DNA of 64,000 nucleotides from Janthinobacterium sp. Its GTDB lineage: Bacteria; Pseudomonadota; Gammaproteobacteria; Burkholderiales; Burkholderiaceae_D. Made by a program: the position numbers and the translations under genes. Shown here in pieces: positions 1 to 9,003 of the stretch; positions within the stretch are counted from its first letter, which is position 1; each line of letters begins with the position of its first letter. The notes under the pieces were generated by a model. It saw nothing but the letters and a program-made list of their open reading frames with translations. It had not been told where the DNA came from and searched no databases. Where the stretch lies: positions 1 through 64,000 of the forward strand of contig PKWL01000063.1 of assembly GCA_003133225.1 (NCBI GenBank), written 5' to 3'.

Positions 1-534
1 CAAAGTCCGACAGGCTCCTAGGTGCGTGTGCCCGATTGCCGGCCGGATTGCCTCATTAAGTGTGCATATTTTATCCTGAAAACTCCGATAAATCGCTTTA
101 TCTCCATCCAAAAATCGTTGCCGGGCCATGTCGCTGACGGCGCCCGCACCTGATTTCACGCTTGAAAGCAGCGCGAGCTGTAACGGGCCTCCAAACTGCC
201 GCCCCACCGCTCCCAGCTATGGTTTCAAGGGCTAGGCGGGTCCTGCCGCCCTAACATCGGTCGCACGAAAGTCAAATTCCCCCGCTTTGATTCTTGGCTG
301 TCTGGCGATTCCGCATTGCCAATTGCCCGCGTAAAAGCAAGCGAGCGTGACCGCTTTGTCACCTCGTCCAGGGCGCAGACTCGCGACCCTCTGATTTCAC
401 GCAAGGTCAAGCCGGTCAAGTGCTAGAAAATGATTGAGCGGTGTCCAAACCGCTTTCCGATTCTGGAGCAGCACGTGTTCAGACTGGTTCAGGCTATTTT
501 TGATGGCGGCACCAGGGCGTCCCGTCCGTGGCGC
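1..534. other. Leading stretch without a recognised gene
   Basis: I see no convincing coding sequence before the nfeD-type gene. A 64-codon open frame on the minus strand (225-419) has no ribosome binding site and no recognisable family. A 12-bp direct repeat, CTGATTTCACGC, occurs at 150-161 and 391-402. It could be chance or a trace of a lost insertion. An AT-rich patch near 60-115 might hold a promoter, but no clean -35/-10 pair is visible. Confidence 0.5.
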
Positions 535-1920
535 ATGGCGGCGCTCTGCTTTTCGCTGCAGGCGTTCGGTGGATTGCTGCTGGCCCTCTGCTGCAGCGCG
601 GCCTTGGCCGCCGCCGCGCCGGTAACGCTGCTGACCGTCGACGGCGCCATCGGTCCGGCCAGTGCCGACTACGTCGTGCGCGGCATTGCCCGCGCCGCTA
701 AAAGCGGCAGCCAGCTCGTGATCATTCAAATGGACACGCCGGGCGGCCTCGACACATCGATGCGCGCCATCATTAAGGCAATTTTGACGTCACCGGTCCC
801 GATCGCCAGTTACGTCGCGCCGGGCGGCGCGCGGGCGGCCAGCGCCGGCACCTACATTTTGTATGCCAGCCATATCGCGGCCATGGCGCCGGGGACGAAT
901 CTGGGTGCTGCCACGCCGGTTGAGATCGGCGCTGCCCCCGTCGAGCCGGGACATGAAACGCCGAACCATAAGGAGGGGGCGGCGCCAGCCGGCGCCGCCC
1001 CCGACCGCACCGATAACGCATCCCCGATGACGCGCAAACAAGTCAACGATGCCGCCGCCTACATCCGCGGGCTGGCGCAGTTACGGGGTCGCAACGCGGA
1101 TTGGGCCGAGAGAGCGGTGCGCGAGGCGGTTAGCCTGCCGGCGCAGGAAGCGTTGAAAATAGGGGTCATCGAGTACATCGCGGCGGACGTTCCCGCCCTG
1201 CTCGCTCAGCTGGAAGGGAAGAAGGTTTCCGTACTAGGACAAGAGAAACGGCTCTTTACGAAGAGCGCGGCCATCGCCGACGCTCGGCCCGACTGGCGCG
1301 CGCGGCTGCTCGCCGTGATTACCAATCCAAGCATCGCCTTGCTGCTCATGACCATCGGCACGTACGGGATCTTGTTTGAATTGATGAATCCCGGTTTTGT
1401 CGCGCCAGGGGTGGTGGGCGCCATTTGTCTGGTGCTAGCGCTGTATGCATTGCAACTTTTGCCGGTCAACTACGCGGGACTGGCTCTCATCTTGCTCGGT
1501 TTGGTGTTCATGGTGGCGGAAGCGTTCCTGCCCAGTTTCGGCGTGCTCGGGCTGGGCGGCATTGCCGCCTTCGTGAGCGGAGCGCTGATTCTGATCGATA
1601 CCGATTTGCCCGCCTACGGCATTCCGCTCGGGCTGATCGTCGCCGTCGCGGTGCTAAGCGCGCTACTGCTAGCGGCCATGGTGGGCGTGGCACTAAAAAC
1701 GAGGCGACGAACCGTAGTGAGCGGTCCCGACGATTTGATCGACAGCGTCGCCGACGTGCTAGAAGCGGCGCAGCACGAGGGCTGGGTACGTTTGCGCGGC
1801 GAAATCTGGCGCGTGGCGAGCAGCACAGCGCTGCAACCGGCACAAAAGGTGCGCATCGTGTCACGTCGTGGATCGGTGTTGCAAGTCGTCCCAGCCGAAA
1901 TTAACAATAAGGGAGAATAG
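535..1920 (+). CDS. NfeD family membrane-bound ClpP-class serine protease
   Basis: Long-form NfeD (1510-type) protease, thought to cleave membrane-associated stomatin-family proteins. The chosen ATG at 535 is followed at once by a hydrophobic signal segment ending in an Ala-rich cleavage region. The same frame can be extended to an ATG at 430, but neither start has a clear Shine-Dalgarno, so the start is uncertain. From 535, residues about 25-210 form the ClpP-like protease domain, with MDTPGG and the SAGTYI catalytic-serine motif. A low-complexity Gly/Pro/Ala insert follows. Four or five membrane segments lie in the middle ([15 protein letters not shown] onward), and the C-terminal OB-fold NfeD domain ends in [13 protein letters not shown]. 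The stop is 2 nt before the slipin gene, the usual pairing, so the two are probably cotranscribed and act together in membrane quality control. Confidence 0.88.
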   Translation: MAALCFSLQAFGGLLLALCCSAALAAAAPVTLLTVDGAIGPASADYVVRGIARAAKSGSQLVIIQMDTPGGLDTSMRAIIKAILTSPVPIASYVAPGGARAASAGTYILYASHIAAMAPGTNLGAATPVEIGAAPVEPGHETPNHKEGAAPAGAAPDRTDNASPMTRKQVNDAAAYIRGLAQLRGRNADWAERAVREAVSLPAQEALKIGVIEYIAADVPALLAQLEGKKVSVLGQEKRLFTKSAAIADARPDWRARLLAVITNPSIALLLMTIGTYGILFELMNPGFVAPGVVGAICLVLALYALQLLPVNYAGLALILLGLVFMVAEAFLPSFGVLGLGGIAAFVSGALILIDTDLPAYGIPLGLIVAVAVLSALLLAAMVGVALKTRRRTVVSGPDDLIDSVADVLEAAQHEGWVRLRGEIWRVASSTALQPAQKVRIVSRRGSVLQVVPAEINNKGE

Positions 1921-1922
1921 CC

Positions 1923-2696
1923 ATGTTTCTCGACTTTGGATTCGGCTTTGGCAGCCTGATCATGCTGGTGCTTGTCCTGCTCGCTGTCTCCATCCGTGTG
2001 CTGCGCGAATATGAACGCGCCGTCGTTTTTCAGCTCGGCCGCTTCTGGGCCGTCAAGGGGCCCGGCCTGGTGATCATTATTCCCGTGATCCAGCAGATGG
2101 TGCGCGTCGATCTGCGCACTATTGTGCACGATGTCCCCAAGCAAGATGTGATCTCGCGCGATAACGTCTCCGTAAAAGTAAGCGCCGTGCTCTACTATCG
2201 CGTGATCGATCCTGAAAAAGCCATCATCCAGGTGGCAAACTATCAAGAGGCGACCAGTCAGTTGGCACAAACCACGCTGCGTTCGGTATTGGGAAAGCAC
2301 GAACTTGACGAGTTGCTGGCGGAACGTGAACGACTCAATCTAGACATCCAGCAAGTGCTCGACGCCCAAACCGATACCTGGGGCATCAAAGTCTCCAATG
2401 TCGAAATTAAGCATGTCGATCTCGACGAATCGATGATCCGGGCCATTGCAAGGCAAGCGGAAGCTGAGCGCGAGCGGCGGGCCAAGGTCATCCACGCCGA
2501 AGGCGAGTTGCAAGCGTCGGAGAAATTGATGCAGGCGGCACAGGTGCTAGCGCGGCAACCGGGCGCCATGCAACTGCGCTACATGCAAACCCTGGCCAAC
2601 ATTGCCGGCGACAAATCATCGACCATCGTATTTCCCTTGCCGATCGAGCTACTTACCGGAATGGCGGAACTGGTGAGGCCAAACGTGTCGAAGTGA
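1923..2696 (+). CDS. SPFH/band 7 slipin (stomatin-like) protein
   Basis: Bacterial slipin of normal length (257 residues). An N-terminal hydrophobic hairpin (about 8-28) anchors it to the membrane. It is followed by the band-7 signature [15 protein letters not shown] and a long SPFH domain, then an Ala/Glu-rich coiled coil (about 170-205: [20 protein letters not shown]) typical of oligomeric rafts. The start is well supported by AGGGAG just upstream. It lies 2 nt after the NfeD gene, which encodes its presumed protease partner. Slipins are known to scaffold membrane microdomains; the specific role here is inference. Directly behind its stop lies a relic of a tnpB-type element (see 2747-2827). 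Confidence 0.93.
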   Translation: MFLDFGFGFGSLIMLVLVLLAVSIRVLREYERAVVFQLGRFWAVKGPGLVIIIPVIQQMVRVDLRTIVHDVPKQDVISRDNVSVKVSAVLYYRVIDPEKAIIQVANYQEATSQLAQTTLRSVLGKHELDELLAERERLNLDIQQVLDAQTDTWGIKVSNVEIKHVDLDESMIRAIARQAEAERERRAKVIHAEGELQASEKLMQAAQVLARQPGAMQLRYMQTLANIAGDKSSTIVFPLPIELLTGMAELVRPNVSK

Positions 2697-2746
2697 AGGA
2701 GCCGTCGCCACAACCTGCGCCTTGCTTGCCGAACGATGAGCGACCA

Positions 2747-2827
2747 AGCCTCGTCAGATCGCGCTCGCAACAAGCCCCGACTGCCGCCATCGCGTCAACC
2801 AAGTGCAGATCAACCCTATGAGCAGCT
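2747..2827 (+). mobile_element. Orphan right-end relic of a tnpB-type (IS200/IS605-like) element
   Basis: The segment 2789-2827 matches 15312-15350 at 36 of 39 positions by my count. The second copy is the 3' end of a recognisable tnpB pseudogene, including its last codons (IASTK) and about 15 bases beyond its stop. Reading the same frame upstream here gives a weakly similar peptide (..LVRSRSQQ..IASTK), as expected for a decayed TnpB C-terminus. Similarity stops at GAGCAGCT in both copies, which probably marks the element boundary. In this class the right end also specifies the omega RNA scaffold. No transposase body remains here. Confidence 0.6.
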
Positions 2828-2906
2828 GTGGCCAGCGCGGCTCTAGCATTCGCGAGCACCGACCATCAACCGCATCGCCCCCAGTGCAGAGTTCACTATT
2901 TGAAAT

Positions 2907-3344
2907 TCAATTGCAGGCGGCAAAAGAATTGCGGGCACATCTCTCACCATCAGTCCAAATTGCACCGCTCAGGTTGGCGCCTTCCAGATTGGCGCCTTGC
3001 AAGTTCGCGCCTCTCAGGTTCGCGCCCATCAGGGCGGCGTTTTGCAGGTTAGCGCCTTGCAAATTCGCACCGGTCAAGTTCGAGTCGGCCAAAATCACGC
3101 CCTGCAGGTTTGCCCCTTGCAGGGCCGCGCCTCTCAATGTCGATCGTCTCATGGTTGCGTTTTGCAAATTCGCCCCTTGCATGGCCGCGCCGTTCAGATT
3201 TACGCCCCTCAGGTCCATGTTGGCTTTGTTACACCCGGCCCAGTTCACATTTGGTGCCGCCGGGTCGGTGCAAGCGCCATGAGCAGCAGAAAGACTGGCC
3301 AGTGACAGAAAAATAGCGAGTGAAAACTTGTGGCTCCGGTCCAT
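2907..3344 (-). CDS. Exported pentapeptide-repeat protein
   Basis: A 145-residue protein with a clear signal peptide (KFSLAIFLSLASLSAAHG, cleavage near residue 23) followed by a Cys-containing spacer. Residues about 38-130 form an almost unbroken run of A(N/D)LXX pentapeptides (GANLQ, GANLR, GANLE), which fold as a right-handed quadrilateral beta-helix. AAGG lies 7 nt before the ATG. The C-terminal tail contains two cysteines that could pair with those near the N-terminus in the periplasm. The function of exported pentapeptide proteins is generally unknown. The gene is monocistronic by position and transcribed away from the PHA-system gene upstream. Confidence 0.85.
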   Translation of the reverse strand: MDRSHKFSLAIFLSLASLSAAHGACTDPAAPNVNWAGCNKANMDLRGVNLNGAAMQGANLQNATMRRSTLRGAALQGANLQGVILADSNLTGANLQGANLQNAALMGANLRGANLQGANLEGANLSGAIWTDGERCARNSFAACN

Positions 3345-3665
3345 AGTCGGCCTTGTCTATAGTCAGCCGCCCATCGCTTTACGGGGCGCGCGCCCCTATT
3401 GCAGGAGATGGCGCAAGCTGTTGTTTAAATTGGTGCTGGTATATTTCCCGACCGCCAGCCCCGGTAGTGCGTTTTTCGTGCAGAAGGTCATGATGGCGCA
3501 AACACGGGATCGGGTCTGTTCGGAGCCGAACATAGCCGTCTCGTTTTGGGGTGCCACTTGCCCGTTCAGACAGGATTTTACCCATGCTAAGCAGTGCCAG
3601 CTCTCGTGTCATCCTAACTCATCTGGAGATGATTTGCCGTCAAAGGCGTCAGCGGCTGCGCCTGA
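3345..3665. other. Gene-poor interval
   Basis: Between two minus-strand genes I see no supported gene. A 77-codon minus-strand frame (3379-3612) has no family resemblance and no ribosome binding site. The interval must hold the promoter of the pentapeptide gene, but I cannot point to clear hexamers. Confidence 0.45.
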
Positions 3666-3950
3666 TCAAATGTTGCCGGTGAACACACGCTGCATATTTT
3701 CCGCGATTTTGCTTTCAATCTTGGTGGAGAAGGCGCTGAACATAAACCCCAGCTTGATTTGCATCTGCGCTTGTTTTTTTTCCAGCGTCAGGGAACCTTG
3801 GACACCACTGCGCTCAAAGTGCAGGACGTCACCGTCCCACGCGCATTCCATGGCGTATTCCTCGGCAATCGTGTTGGCCACTTTTTGCGCCGCTTCCCGA
3901 GCTTTCTTGGGCGTAAGGCTGTGCGCCTGGACGATGTTGATGTCAGCCAT
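3666..3950 (-). CDS. Polyhydroxyalkanoic acid system family protein
   Basis: A 94-residue protein matching the small PHA granule-region family (PHA_gran_rgn). It begins MADINIVQAHSLTPKKAREAA and has the typical helix-strand layout, with ECAWDGDVLHFERSGVQGSL in the middle and a C-terminal helix. An AAAGGAAA Shine-Dalgarno precedes the ATG. The family occurs near PHA synthesis or storage genes and is predicted to be granule-associated, but its biochemical role is unresolved. Here it lies 2.3 kb from the intracellular PHB depolymerase and 14.5 kb from a phasin gene, consistent with a PHA-storing host. Confidence 0.82.
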   Translation of the reverse strand: MADINIVQAHSLTPKKAREAAQKVANTIAEEYAMECAWDGDVLHFERSGVQGSLTLEKKQAQMQIKLGFMFSAFSTKIESKIAENMQRVFTGNI

Positions 3951-4167
3951 ACGGCTTTCCTTTCAATGTGTTTGGTCAGTCAAAGCAGCATGATGCCAGT
4001 TGCCTGGGCACAGCGCTAGTGCGCACCGGCTGCTAGCCCCCCGTCGGGCACGGTGCAAGAAAAAACCAGATCAAAGAAAAGAGCCCATGCGCCGAAGTCA
4101 CGCTGACATTGGCCCGTCCCCTTGGGCCAAAATGACTTTGCTGGCGCCTATTGTTTACGGGGTCAAT

Positions 4168-4196
4168 TTGTGAGAAATGGCGATTTGCCTTAAAAT
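4168..4196 (+). promoter_or_regulatory. Sigma-70 type promoter for fdxA
   Basis: TTGTGA at 4168-4173 and TAAAAT at 4191-4196 are separated by 17 bp. Transcription would start near 4203, leaving a leader of about 70 nt before the ferredoxin start at 4274. The surrounding interval 3951-4273 separates divergent genes and shows nothing else I can identify. Confidence 0.6.
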
Positions 4197-4273
4197 GGAA
4201 CGCTTTGCTCCAGTTAGCGCTGCCTTTTTTGTTTCTTTCCGGCGCTGCAGCACCCAATATTGATAGGACTGCT

Positions 4274-4597
4274 ATGACCCACGTTGTCACCGAATCTTGC
4301 ATCAGCTGTCGTTACACCGATTGCGTCGATGTCTGCCCGGTAGATTGTTTCCGGGAAGGCCCGAATTTTCTGACCATTGACCCCGACGAATGCATCGATT
4401 GCGCAGTGTGCGTGGCGGAATGCCCAGTCAACGCGATTTTTGCGGAAGAAGACGTGCCGACCGATCAGCAGCAATTCATCAAAATTAACGTCGAACTCGC
4501 ACGCAACTGGCCTTCGATCACCAAGACCAAGGCGGAACTGCCCGAAGCCGAACAGTTCAAAGATGTCAAGGAAAAACTGCATTTACTGAAACGTTAA
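4274..4597 (+). CDS. fdxA: 7Fe ferredoxin (FdxA type)
   Basis: A 107-residue seven-iron ferredoxin that carries electrons at low potential. The first cluster region, [18 protein letters not shown], has the split cysteine pattern of a [3Fe-4S]/[4Fe-4S] protein. The second, [12 protein letters not shown], binds the other cluster. The C-terminal extension (about 60-107) is typical of the Azotobacter FdI class. I chose the ATG at 4274 because homologues begin [10 protein letters not shown]; a longer reading from 4151 lies partly upstream of the predicted promoter. The next gene encodes a ferredoxin-NADP reductase, a natural redox partner. Confidence 0.93.
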   Translation: MTHVVTESCISCRYTDCVDVCPVDCFREGPNFLTIDPDECIDCAVCVAECPVNAIFAEEDVPTDQQQFIKINVELARNWPSITKTKAELPEAEQFKDVKEKLHLLKR

Positions 4598-4692
4598 GCC
4601 CGACGCTTCGGCAAGCAGGACGACAGGCGCTGAGCTTCGCCCGCAGGCAAGGTTGCCGCATCAATAGTGAAATATACGGAAATTAAAATAGC

Positions 4693-5748
4693 ATGAAAAT
4701 CAACAAAAACGTCATTGACACGGACGCTGTCATCATTGGCGCCGGTCCGGTTGGACTGTTCCAGGTATTCGAGCTGGGCTTGCTGGAAATTAAAGCGCAT
4801 GTGATCGATTCCTTACCGATTGTTGGCGGCCAATGCGTCGAACTCTACCCTGACAAGCCGATTTACGACATCCCTGCCGTCCCCGTGTGCACGGGCCAGG
4901 AATTAACCGACAACCTGCTCAAACAAATCGAGCCGTTTGAGCCGACTTTTCATTTGAATCAGGAAGTAACCGTCATTGAGCGCCGCGAAGATGGCCGGTT
5001 TAACGTCGAAACAAGCAATGGCACGCGCTTCCTGACCAAAACCATTTTCATCGCCGCCGGGGTCGGCTCGTTTCAGGCCCGCACATTGAAAGTGGATGGC
5101 ATCGAAGAATTCGAAAACTCGCAACTATTTTATCGGGTCAAGGAACCCGCCCTATTCGACGGCAAGAACATCGTTATTTGCGGCGGCGGCGACTCCGCCC
5201 TTGACTGGGCGCTCAACTTCGTCGGCAAGGCGGAATCTGTCGTTTTGCTGCACCGCCGCGACGATTTCCGCGCGGCGCCGGCATCCGTCTCGAAGATGTT
5301 GGCCCTGTGCAAAGAATACGAAATGCAGCTGATCATCGGCCAGGCCGTCGGTTTTGACTCTAGGGACGGGCGCCTGACCGAGATTAGGGTCACCGCTTCC
5401 GACGGCGTGACGCGCCGGGTGCCCCTTGACATGTTGCTGGTATTTTTTGGCCTGTCGCCAAAACTGGGCCCGATCGCTGACTGGGGCCTTGACATCGAAC
5501 GGCGCCAGTTAAAGGTCATGAACACGGAAAAATTCGAGACCAATGTGCCGGGTATTTTCGCCGTAGGCGACATTAATACCTACCCAGGCAAGAAAAAACT
5601 AATCCTGTCGGGCTTCCATGAAGCGGCCCTGGCTGCGTTTGGCGCGGCGCCGTACATTTTTCCTGACAAGAAAATCCACATGCAATACACCACGACTTCG
5701 CCCAAGTTGCACAAGATTTTGGGCGTCGAAAGCCCGGTATTCGACTAG
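4693..5748 (+). CDS. Ferredoxin--NADP(+) reductase, thioredoxin-reductase-like
   Basis: A 351-residue flavoprotein of the YumC-type FNR family, which exchanges electrons between NADPH and ferredoxin. The FAD-binding Rossmann motif is at residues about 14-20 (GAGPVGLFQ) and the NADPH-binding motif near 160 ([11 protein letters not shown]). The C-terminal FAD contact [14 protein letters not shown] is also present. The CxxC pair of true thioredoxin reductases is absent, which supports the FNR call. It lies 95 nt behind fdxA on the same strand, so the pair may be cotranscribed and work together. Confidence 0.92.
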   Translation: MKINKNVIDTDAVIIGAGPVGLFQVFELGLLEIKAHVIDSLPIVGGQCVELYPDKPIYDIPAVPVCTGQELTDNLLKQIEPFEPTFHLNQEVTVIERREDGRFNVETSNGTRFLTKTIFIAAGVGSFQARTLKVDGIEEFENSQLFYRVKEPALFDGKNIVICGGGDSALDWALNFVGKAESVVLLHRRDDFRAAPASVSKMLALCKEYEMQLIIGQAVGFDSRDGRLTEIRVTASDGVTRRVPLDMLLVFFGLSPKLGPIADWGLDIERRQLKVMNTEKFETNVPGIFAVGDINTYPGKKKLILSGFHEAALAAFGAAPYIFPDKKIHMQYTTTSPKLHKILGVESPVFD

Positions 5749-6231
5749 CCCGGGGCGCGCCATACGCCTCATCTTGCAGGGGGAATGTGAGTTTAGGCTG
5801 ACGTACTTCCCGGCTGGCGTCATCGCAGTCGGGCACGACAGTCGCCGGCTCGCCTTCTGACAATGGCTTTGGCGCCGATGGCAAACGGATAACAACAAAA
5901 TCTGATGCGGTGCGATTTATCGGGCGACCCGTTTTTTCCGCCATTGACCGCACGGAGGAGATGAGGTGGCGCTCGCCCGAGGATGCCATGCCGCCGGCGC
6001 CGCCCCCGCAGCTCCGCTCCTGTCACTCCCTCCTTTCCTTTTTTCCAATCAATTAAGAGCACGCTAAGAGTACGCCTCAGGCAGCGCTGCTTTTTCACAT
6101 TAATTAGTGTTGCTTGATAAGAACCAAAGTATTCCCCAATGGAATCGTGTGCATGAACAAATATTCCATAATTGGTTTATGATGCCTTGGTTCACCTTTC
6201 ACCTGTGCCCAGTTCTCAACAAGGAATATTT
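5749..6231. other. Intergenic region upstream of phaZ
   Basis: No gene is seen in these 483 bases. The last 140 bases are AT-rich and should carry the phaZ promoter; candidate -10 elements are CATAAT (6167-6172) and TATGAT (6178-6183), but neither has a good -35. TTGATAAGAACCAA at 6114-6127 resembles an FNR/ANR palindrome with one half-site mismatch, too weak to call alone. AAGGA at 6 nt before the ATG is the phaZ ribosome binding site. Confidence 0.4.
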
Positions 6232-7467
6232 ATGCTCTACCAACTGCACGAAATGCAACGCTCATTCCTTACGCCGTTGATGCAATGGGCCGACGTCTCT
6301 TCCAAATTATTCACCAACCCCGTATCACCCTTAGCCCATACGCCGTTTTCGCAACGCATCGCGGCCGGCTACGAGTTGATGTACCGCTTGGGCAAGGATT
6401 ACGAAAAACCGCAATTCGACATCGATTCGACGCCGCTCAAGGGCGAAACAGTGGGTATCATCGAGCAAGTCATTGTCACCAAGGCTTTCTGCCGCTTGAT
6501 CCACTTCAAGAAGGACTTGAACGACGCGCAAACGCGCGCCTTAAAACAGCCCAAAGTTCTGCTCGTGGCCCCCCTGTCGGGCCACCACTCGACGTTGCTG
6601 CGCGACACCGTGCGCGGCTTGCTGACGGACCATGACGTCTACATTACCGACTGGACGGATGGGCGTATGGTGCCGCTAAGCGAAGGCCCGTTCCACCTTG
6701 ACGACTACATTTTTTACGTGCAGGAATTCATCCGCCTTCTGGCACCGGACCTGCATGTGATTTCAGTCTGCCAGCCGACCGTGCCGGTGCTGGCGGCCGT
6801 CTCGCTGATGGCCACGGCCAATGATCCGAAGTTGCCAAAAACCATGACGATGATGGGTGGCCCGATCGATCCGCGCAAGTCGCCGACCCAGGTAAACGAT
6901 CTGGCCACAGAAAAGAAGTTTTCGTGGTTTGAAAACACGGTCATCTATGCGGTACCGCCGACCTATCCTGGCGCTGGCCGCAAGGTTTACCCGGGCTTCT
7001 TGCAGCACGCCGGCTTCATCGCAATGAATCCGGGCCGCCACGCGCAAAGCCACCGCGAATTCTATATGCACCTTGTGACGGGCGACGGCGAGCCGGCGGA
7101 AGGTCACCGCCAGTTCTACAATGAATACAACGCCGTGCTCGACATGCCGGCCGAGTACTACCTAGACACCATCAAGACCGTGTTCCAGGAGTTCCGCTTG
7201 CCCCAAGGCACCTGGGAAGTGGGGGGCCAACTGGTGCGCCCGCAAGACATCAAGAGCGTCGCTTTGTTTACCGTGGAAGGCGAACTCGACGATATCTCGG
7301 GAGCCGGACAGACCCAGGCCGCGCATCAGTTGTGCAGCGGCATTCCGGCCTCGATGCAGCAGGATTTCGTCGCCCCCCAATGCGGTCACTTCGGCATCTT
7401 CTCGGGACGCCGCTGGCGCGAACTGATTTGCCCGAAAATCGGTGAATTCATCCAGAAACATTCGTAA
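6232..7467 (+). CDS. phaZ: Intracellular poly(3-hydroxybutyrate) depolymerase
   Basis: A 411-residue depolymerase that mobilises native PHB granules in the cytoplasm. It has no signal peptide. Instead of the usual lipase-box serine, the nucleophile region reads VISVCQPTVP, matching the catalytic cysteine of the Ralstonia PhaZ1 family. The expected histidine lies in the C-terminal CGHFGIFSG. The start at MLYQLHEMQ is supported by AAGGA and by family length; an upstream in-frame ATG at 6172 would add an unlikely leader. The gene is followed by a strong hairpin, so it is probably monocistronic. Confidence 0.94.
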   Translation: MLYQLHEMQRSFLTPLMQWADVSSKLFTNPVSPLAHTPFSQRIAAGYELMYRLGKDYEKPQFDIDSTPLKGETVGIIEQVIVTKAFCRLIHFKKDLNDAQTRALKQPKVLLVAPLSGHHSTLLRDTVRGLLTDHDVYITDWTDGRMVPLSEGPFHLDDYIFYVQEFIRLLAPDLHVISVCQPTVPVLAAVSLMATANDPKLPKTMTMMGGPIDPRKSPTQVNDLATEKKFSWFENTVIYAVPPTYPGAGRKVYPGFLQHAGFIAMNPGRHAQSHREFYMHLVTGDGEPAEGHRQFYNEYNAVLDMPAEYYLDTIKTVFQEFRLPQGTWEVGGQLVRPQDIKSVALFTVEGELDDISGAGQTQAAHQLCSGIPASMQQDFVAPQCGHFGIFSGRRWRELICPKIGEFIQKHS

Positions 7468-7491
7468 GCAGAGCCGGCATCACCGCTTCGC

Positions 7492-7523
7492 CCAAACCGC
7501 CCCACTGCGCTGGGGCGGTTTGG
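7492..7523. terminator. 13-bp perfect hairpin downstream of phaZ
   Basis: CCAAACCGCCCCA (7492-7504) pairs perfectly with TGGGGCGGTTTGG (7511-7523) around a 6-nt loop. It starts 25 nt after the phaZ stop. There is no downstream T-tract, so it is either a weak intrinsic terminator or a 3' stabilising structure. Confidence 0.65.
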
Positions 7524-7552
7524 CAGCGCCTTCGCACCCTGCGTTTATTTTC

Positions 7553-7580
7553 TTGCCAACGATCTCAGATATCGGATAAT
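7553..7580 (+). promoter_or_regulatory. Sigma-70 type promoter for rnfB-nth
   Basis: TTGCCA (7553-7558) and GATAAT (7575-7580) are 16 bp apart. Transcription would begin near 7587, about 20 nt before the GTG start of rnfB. Confidence 0.55.
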
Positions 7581-7606
7581 GGCGCTTTACCAAAGCAAAA
7601 TCCACC

Positions 7607-8323
7607 GTGGCGCCACCTGACACCAAAGCACTTGCCGACCGGATCGAAGACTTGCTGCCGCAGACGCAATGCACGAAATGCGGCTATGCCGGTTGCCGTC
7701 CGTATGCCGAGGCCATCGCCGCTGGCACAGCCGAAATCAACCAATGCCCGCCCGGCGGCATGGAAGGCGTGGCGCGACTAGCCGGCTTGTTGGGGCGCAA
7801 GGTGATTCCGCTCAACCCGGTAAACGGCTACGAACGGCCGCGCCCGCTCGCCTTCATCGACGAATCCTTGTGCATCGGCTGCACGCTATGTATCCAGGCT
7901 TGCCCGGTCGATGCCATCGTCGGCGCGGCCAAGCTGATGCACACCATCTTGCCCAGCCTTTGCACCGGCTGCGATCTGTGCGTGGCACCCTGCCCGGTTG
8001 ACTGCATCGTCATGTACCCCATAGGGGACGAGAAAACCGGCTGGAACGCATGGAGTCAGGAACAGGCCGACGCAGCGCGCGCACGGCACGACTGGCGCAA
8101 GTTGCGCCTGCAGCATGAGCACGAGGAGAACGACGCCCGCTTGGCCGCCAGGGCCGTCGAAAAAATGAAGCAGACGACGGCCGAAAGCGCCAATACCCCC
8201 GAAGAAATCGCGGAAAAGGAGCGCAAGCGCGCCATCATTGCGGCCGCGATGGCGCGGGCCGGCATGAAAGCCGGCACAGACGAGGTGGCCAAGGTCACTG
8301 GCGGCGGCAAAAGCGAGTCATGA
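7607..8323 (+). CDS. rsxB: RnfB-like electron transport complex subunit (RsxB family)
   Basis: A 238-residue iron-sulfur protein of the RnfB/RsxB family. The N-terminal Fe4S domain shows the C-x2-C-x4-C arrangement (CTKCGYAGC, then QCPPGG). Two bacterial-type [4Fe-4S] motifs follow ([12 protein letters not shown] and [12 protein letters not shown]). The C-terminus is a charged helical tail ([21 protein letters not shown]). The N-terminal membrane anchor of typical RnfB is missing, and no other rnf genes are present; stand-alone copies next to nth are usual in Burkholderiales. A GTG start at 7607 fits the promoter. The stop overlaps the nth start by 4 nt (ATGA), indicating translational coupling. 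Confidence 0.88.
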   Translation: MAPPDTKALADRIEDLLPQTQCTKCGYAGCRPYAEAIAAGTAEINQCPPGGMEGVARLAGLLGRKVIPLNPVNGYERPRPLAFIDESLCIGCTLCIQACPVDAIVGAAKLMHTILPSLCTGCDLCVAPCPVDCIVMYPIGDEKTGWNAWSQEQADAARARHDWRKLRLQHEHEENDARLAARAVEKMKQTTAESANTPEEIAEKERKRAIIAAAMARAGMKAGTDEVAKVTGGGKSES

Positions 8324-8967
8324 ACGCCGCCAAGCGCCTGGAAATATTCAATCGTTTTCGCGCGGCGAATCCGAAACCAACCACGGAACTGGAATACGCG
8401 ACGTCGTTTGAGCTGTTGATCGCGGTGATGCTATCGGCCCAGGCCACCGATTTGTCAGTCAATCGGGTGACCCGTTGCCTGTTCCAATTTGCTAACACGC
8501 CACAAGACATGCTAAGGCTAGGAGTCGACGAACTGATGGCGCATATTCAAACCATCGGCCTGTTTCGCACCAAGGCCAGGAACGTGATCGCCACCTGCCA
8601 GATTCTAGTTGAGCAGCACGGCGGCAAGGTACCGGCGACGCGCGCGGCGCTTGAAAGTCTGCCCGGCGTCGGCCGCAAGACTGCCAGCGTGGTCATGAAT
8701 GTCGCCTTCGGCTTGCCGACCATCGCCGTCGACACCCACATCTTCCGGGTCTCAAACCGCACCGGCATCGCACCCGGCAAGAACGTCGACATCGTCGAGC
8801 AAAGGCTGCTCAAGGTCGTACCCAAGGAATTCCTGCAAAACGCCCACCACTGGCTGGTCTTGCACGGGCGGCACACCTGTGTCGCACGCAAGCCGCGCTG
8901 TTGGAACTGCATGATCGCCGACCTATGTGACTACAAGTCGAAGAGCCTGCGCCCGGCCAACGCATGA
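8320..8967 (+). CDS. nth: Endonuclease III (DNA glycosylase/AP lyase)
   Basis: A 215-residue base-excision repair enzyme that removes oxidised pyrimidines. The helix-hairpin-helix [12 protein letters not shown] carries the catalytic lysine, and the catalytic aspartate lies in AVDTHIFRV. The [4Fe-4S] ligands have the exact C-x6-C-x2-C-x5-C spacing ([17 protein letters not shown]). It overlaps rsxB by 4 nt, so it is cotranscribed. The stop lies 36 bp before the convergent end of proB. Confidence 0.97.
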   Translation: MNAAKRLEIFNRFRAANPKPTTELEYATSFELLIAVMLSAQATDLSVNRVTRCLFQFANTPQDMLRLGVDELMAHIQTIGLFRTKARNVIATCQILVEQHGGKVPATRAALESLPGVGRKTASVVMNVAFGLPTIAVDTHIFRVSNRTGIAPGKNVDIVEQRLLKVVPKEFLQNAHHWLVLHGRHTCVARKPRCWNCMIADLCDYKSKSLRPANA

Positions 8968-9003
8968 TGGCTTTTTCCCCTGCGGCGGGCGTCCCGCCGT
9001 CTT

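Noticed and set aside
225-419. 64-codon minus-strand frame at the left edge
   Set aside because: No ribosome binding site, no family resemblance and Arg/Ser-rich composition typical of shadow frames.
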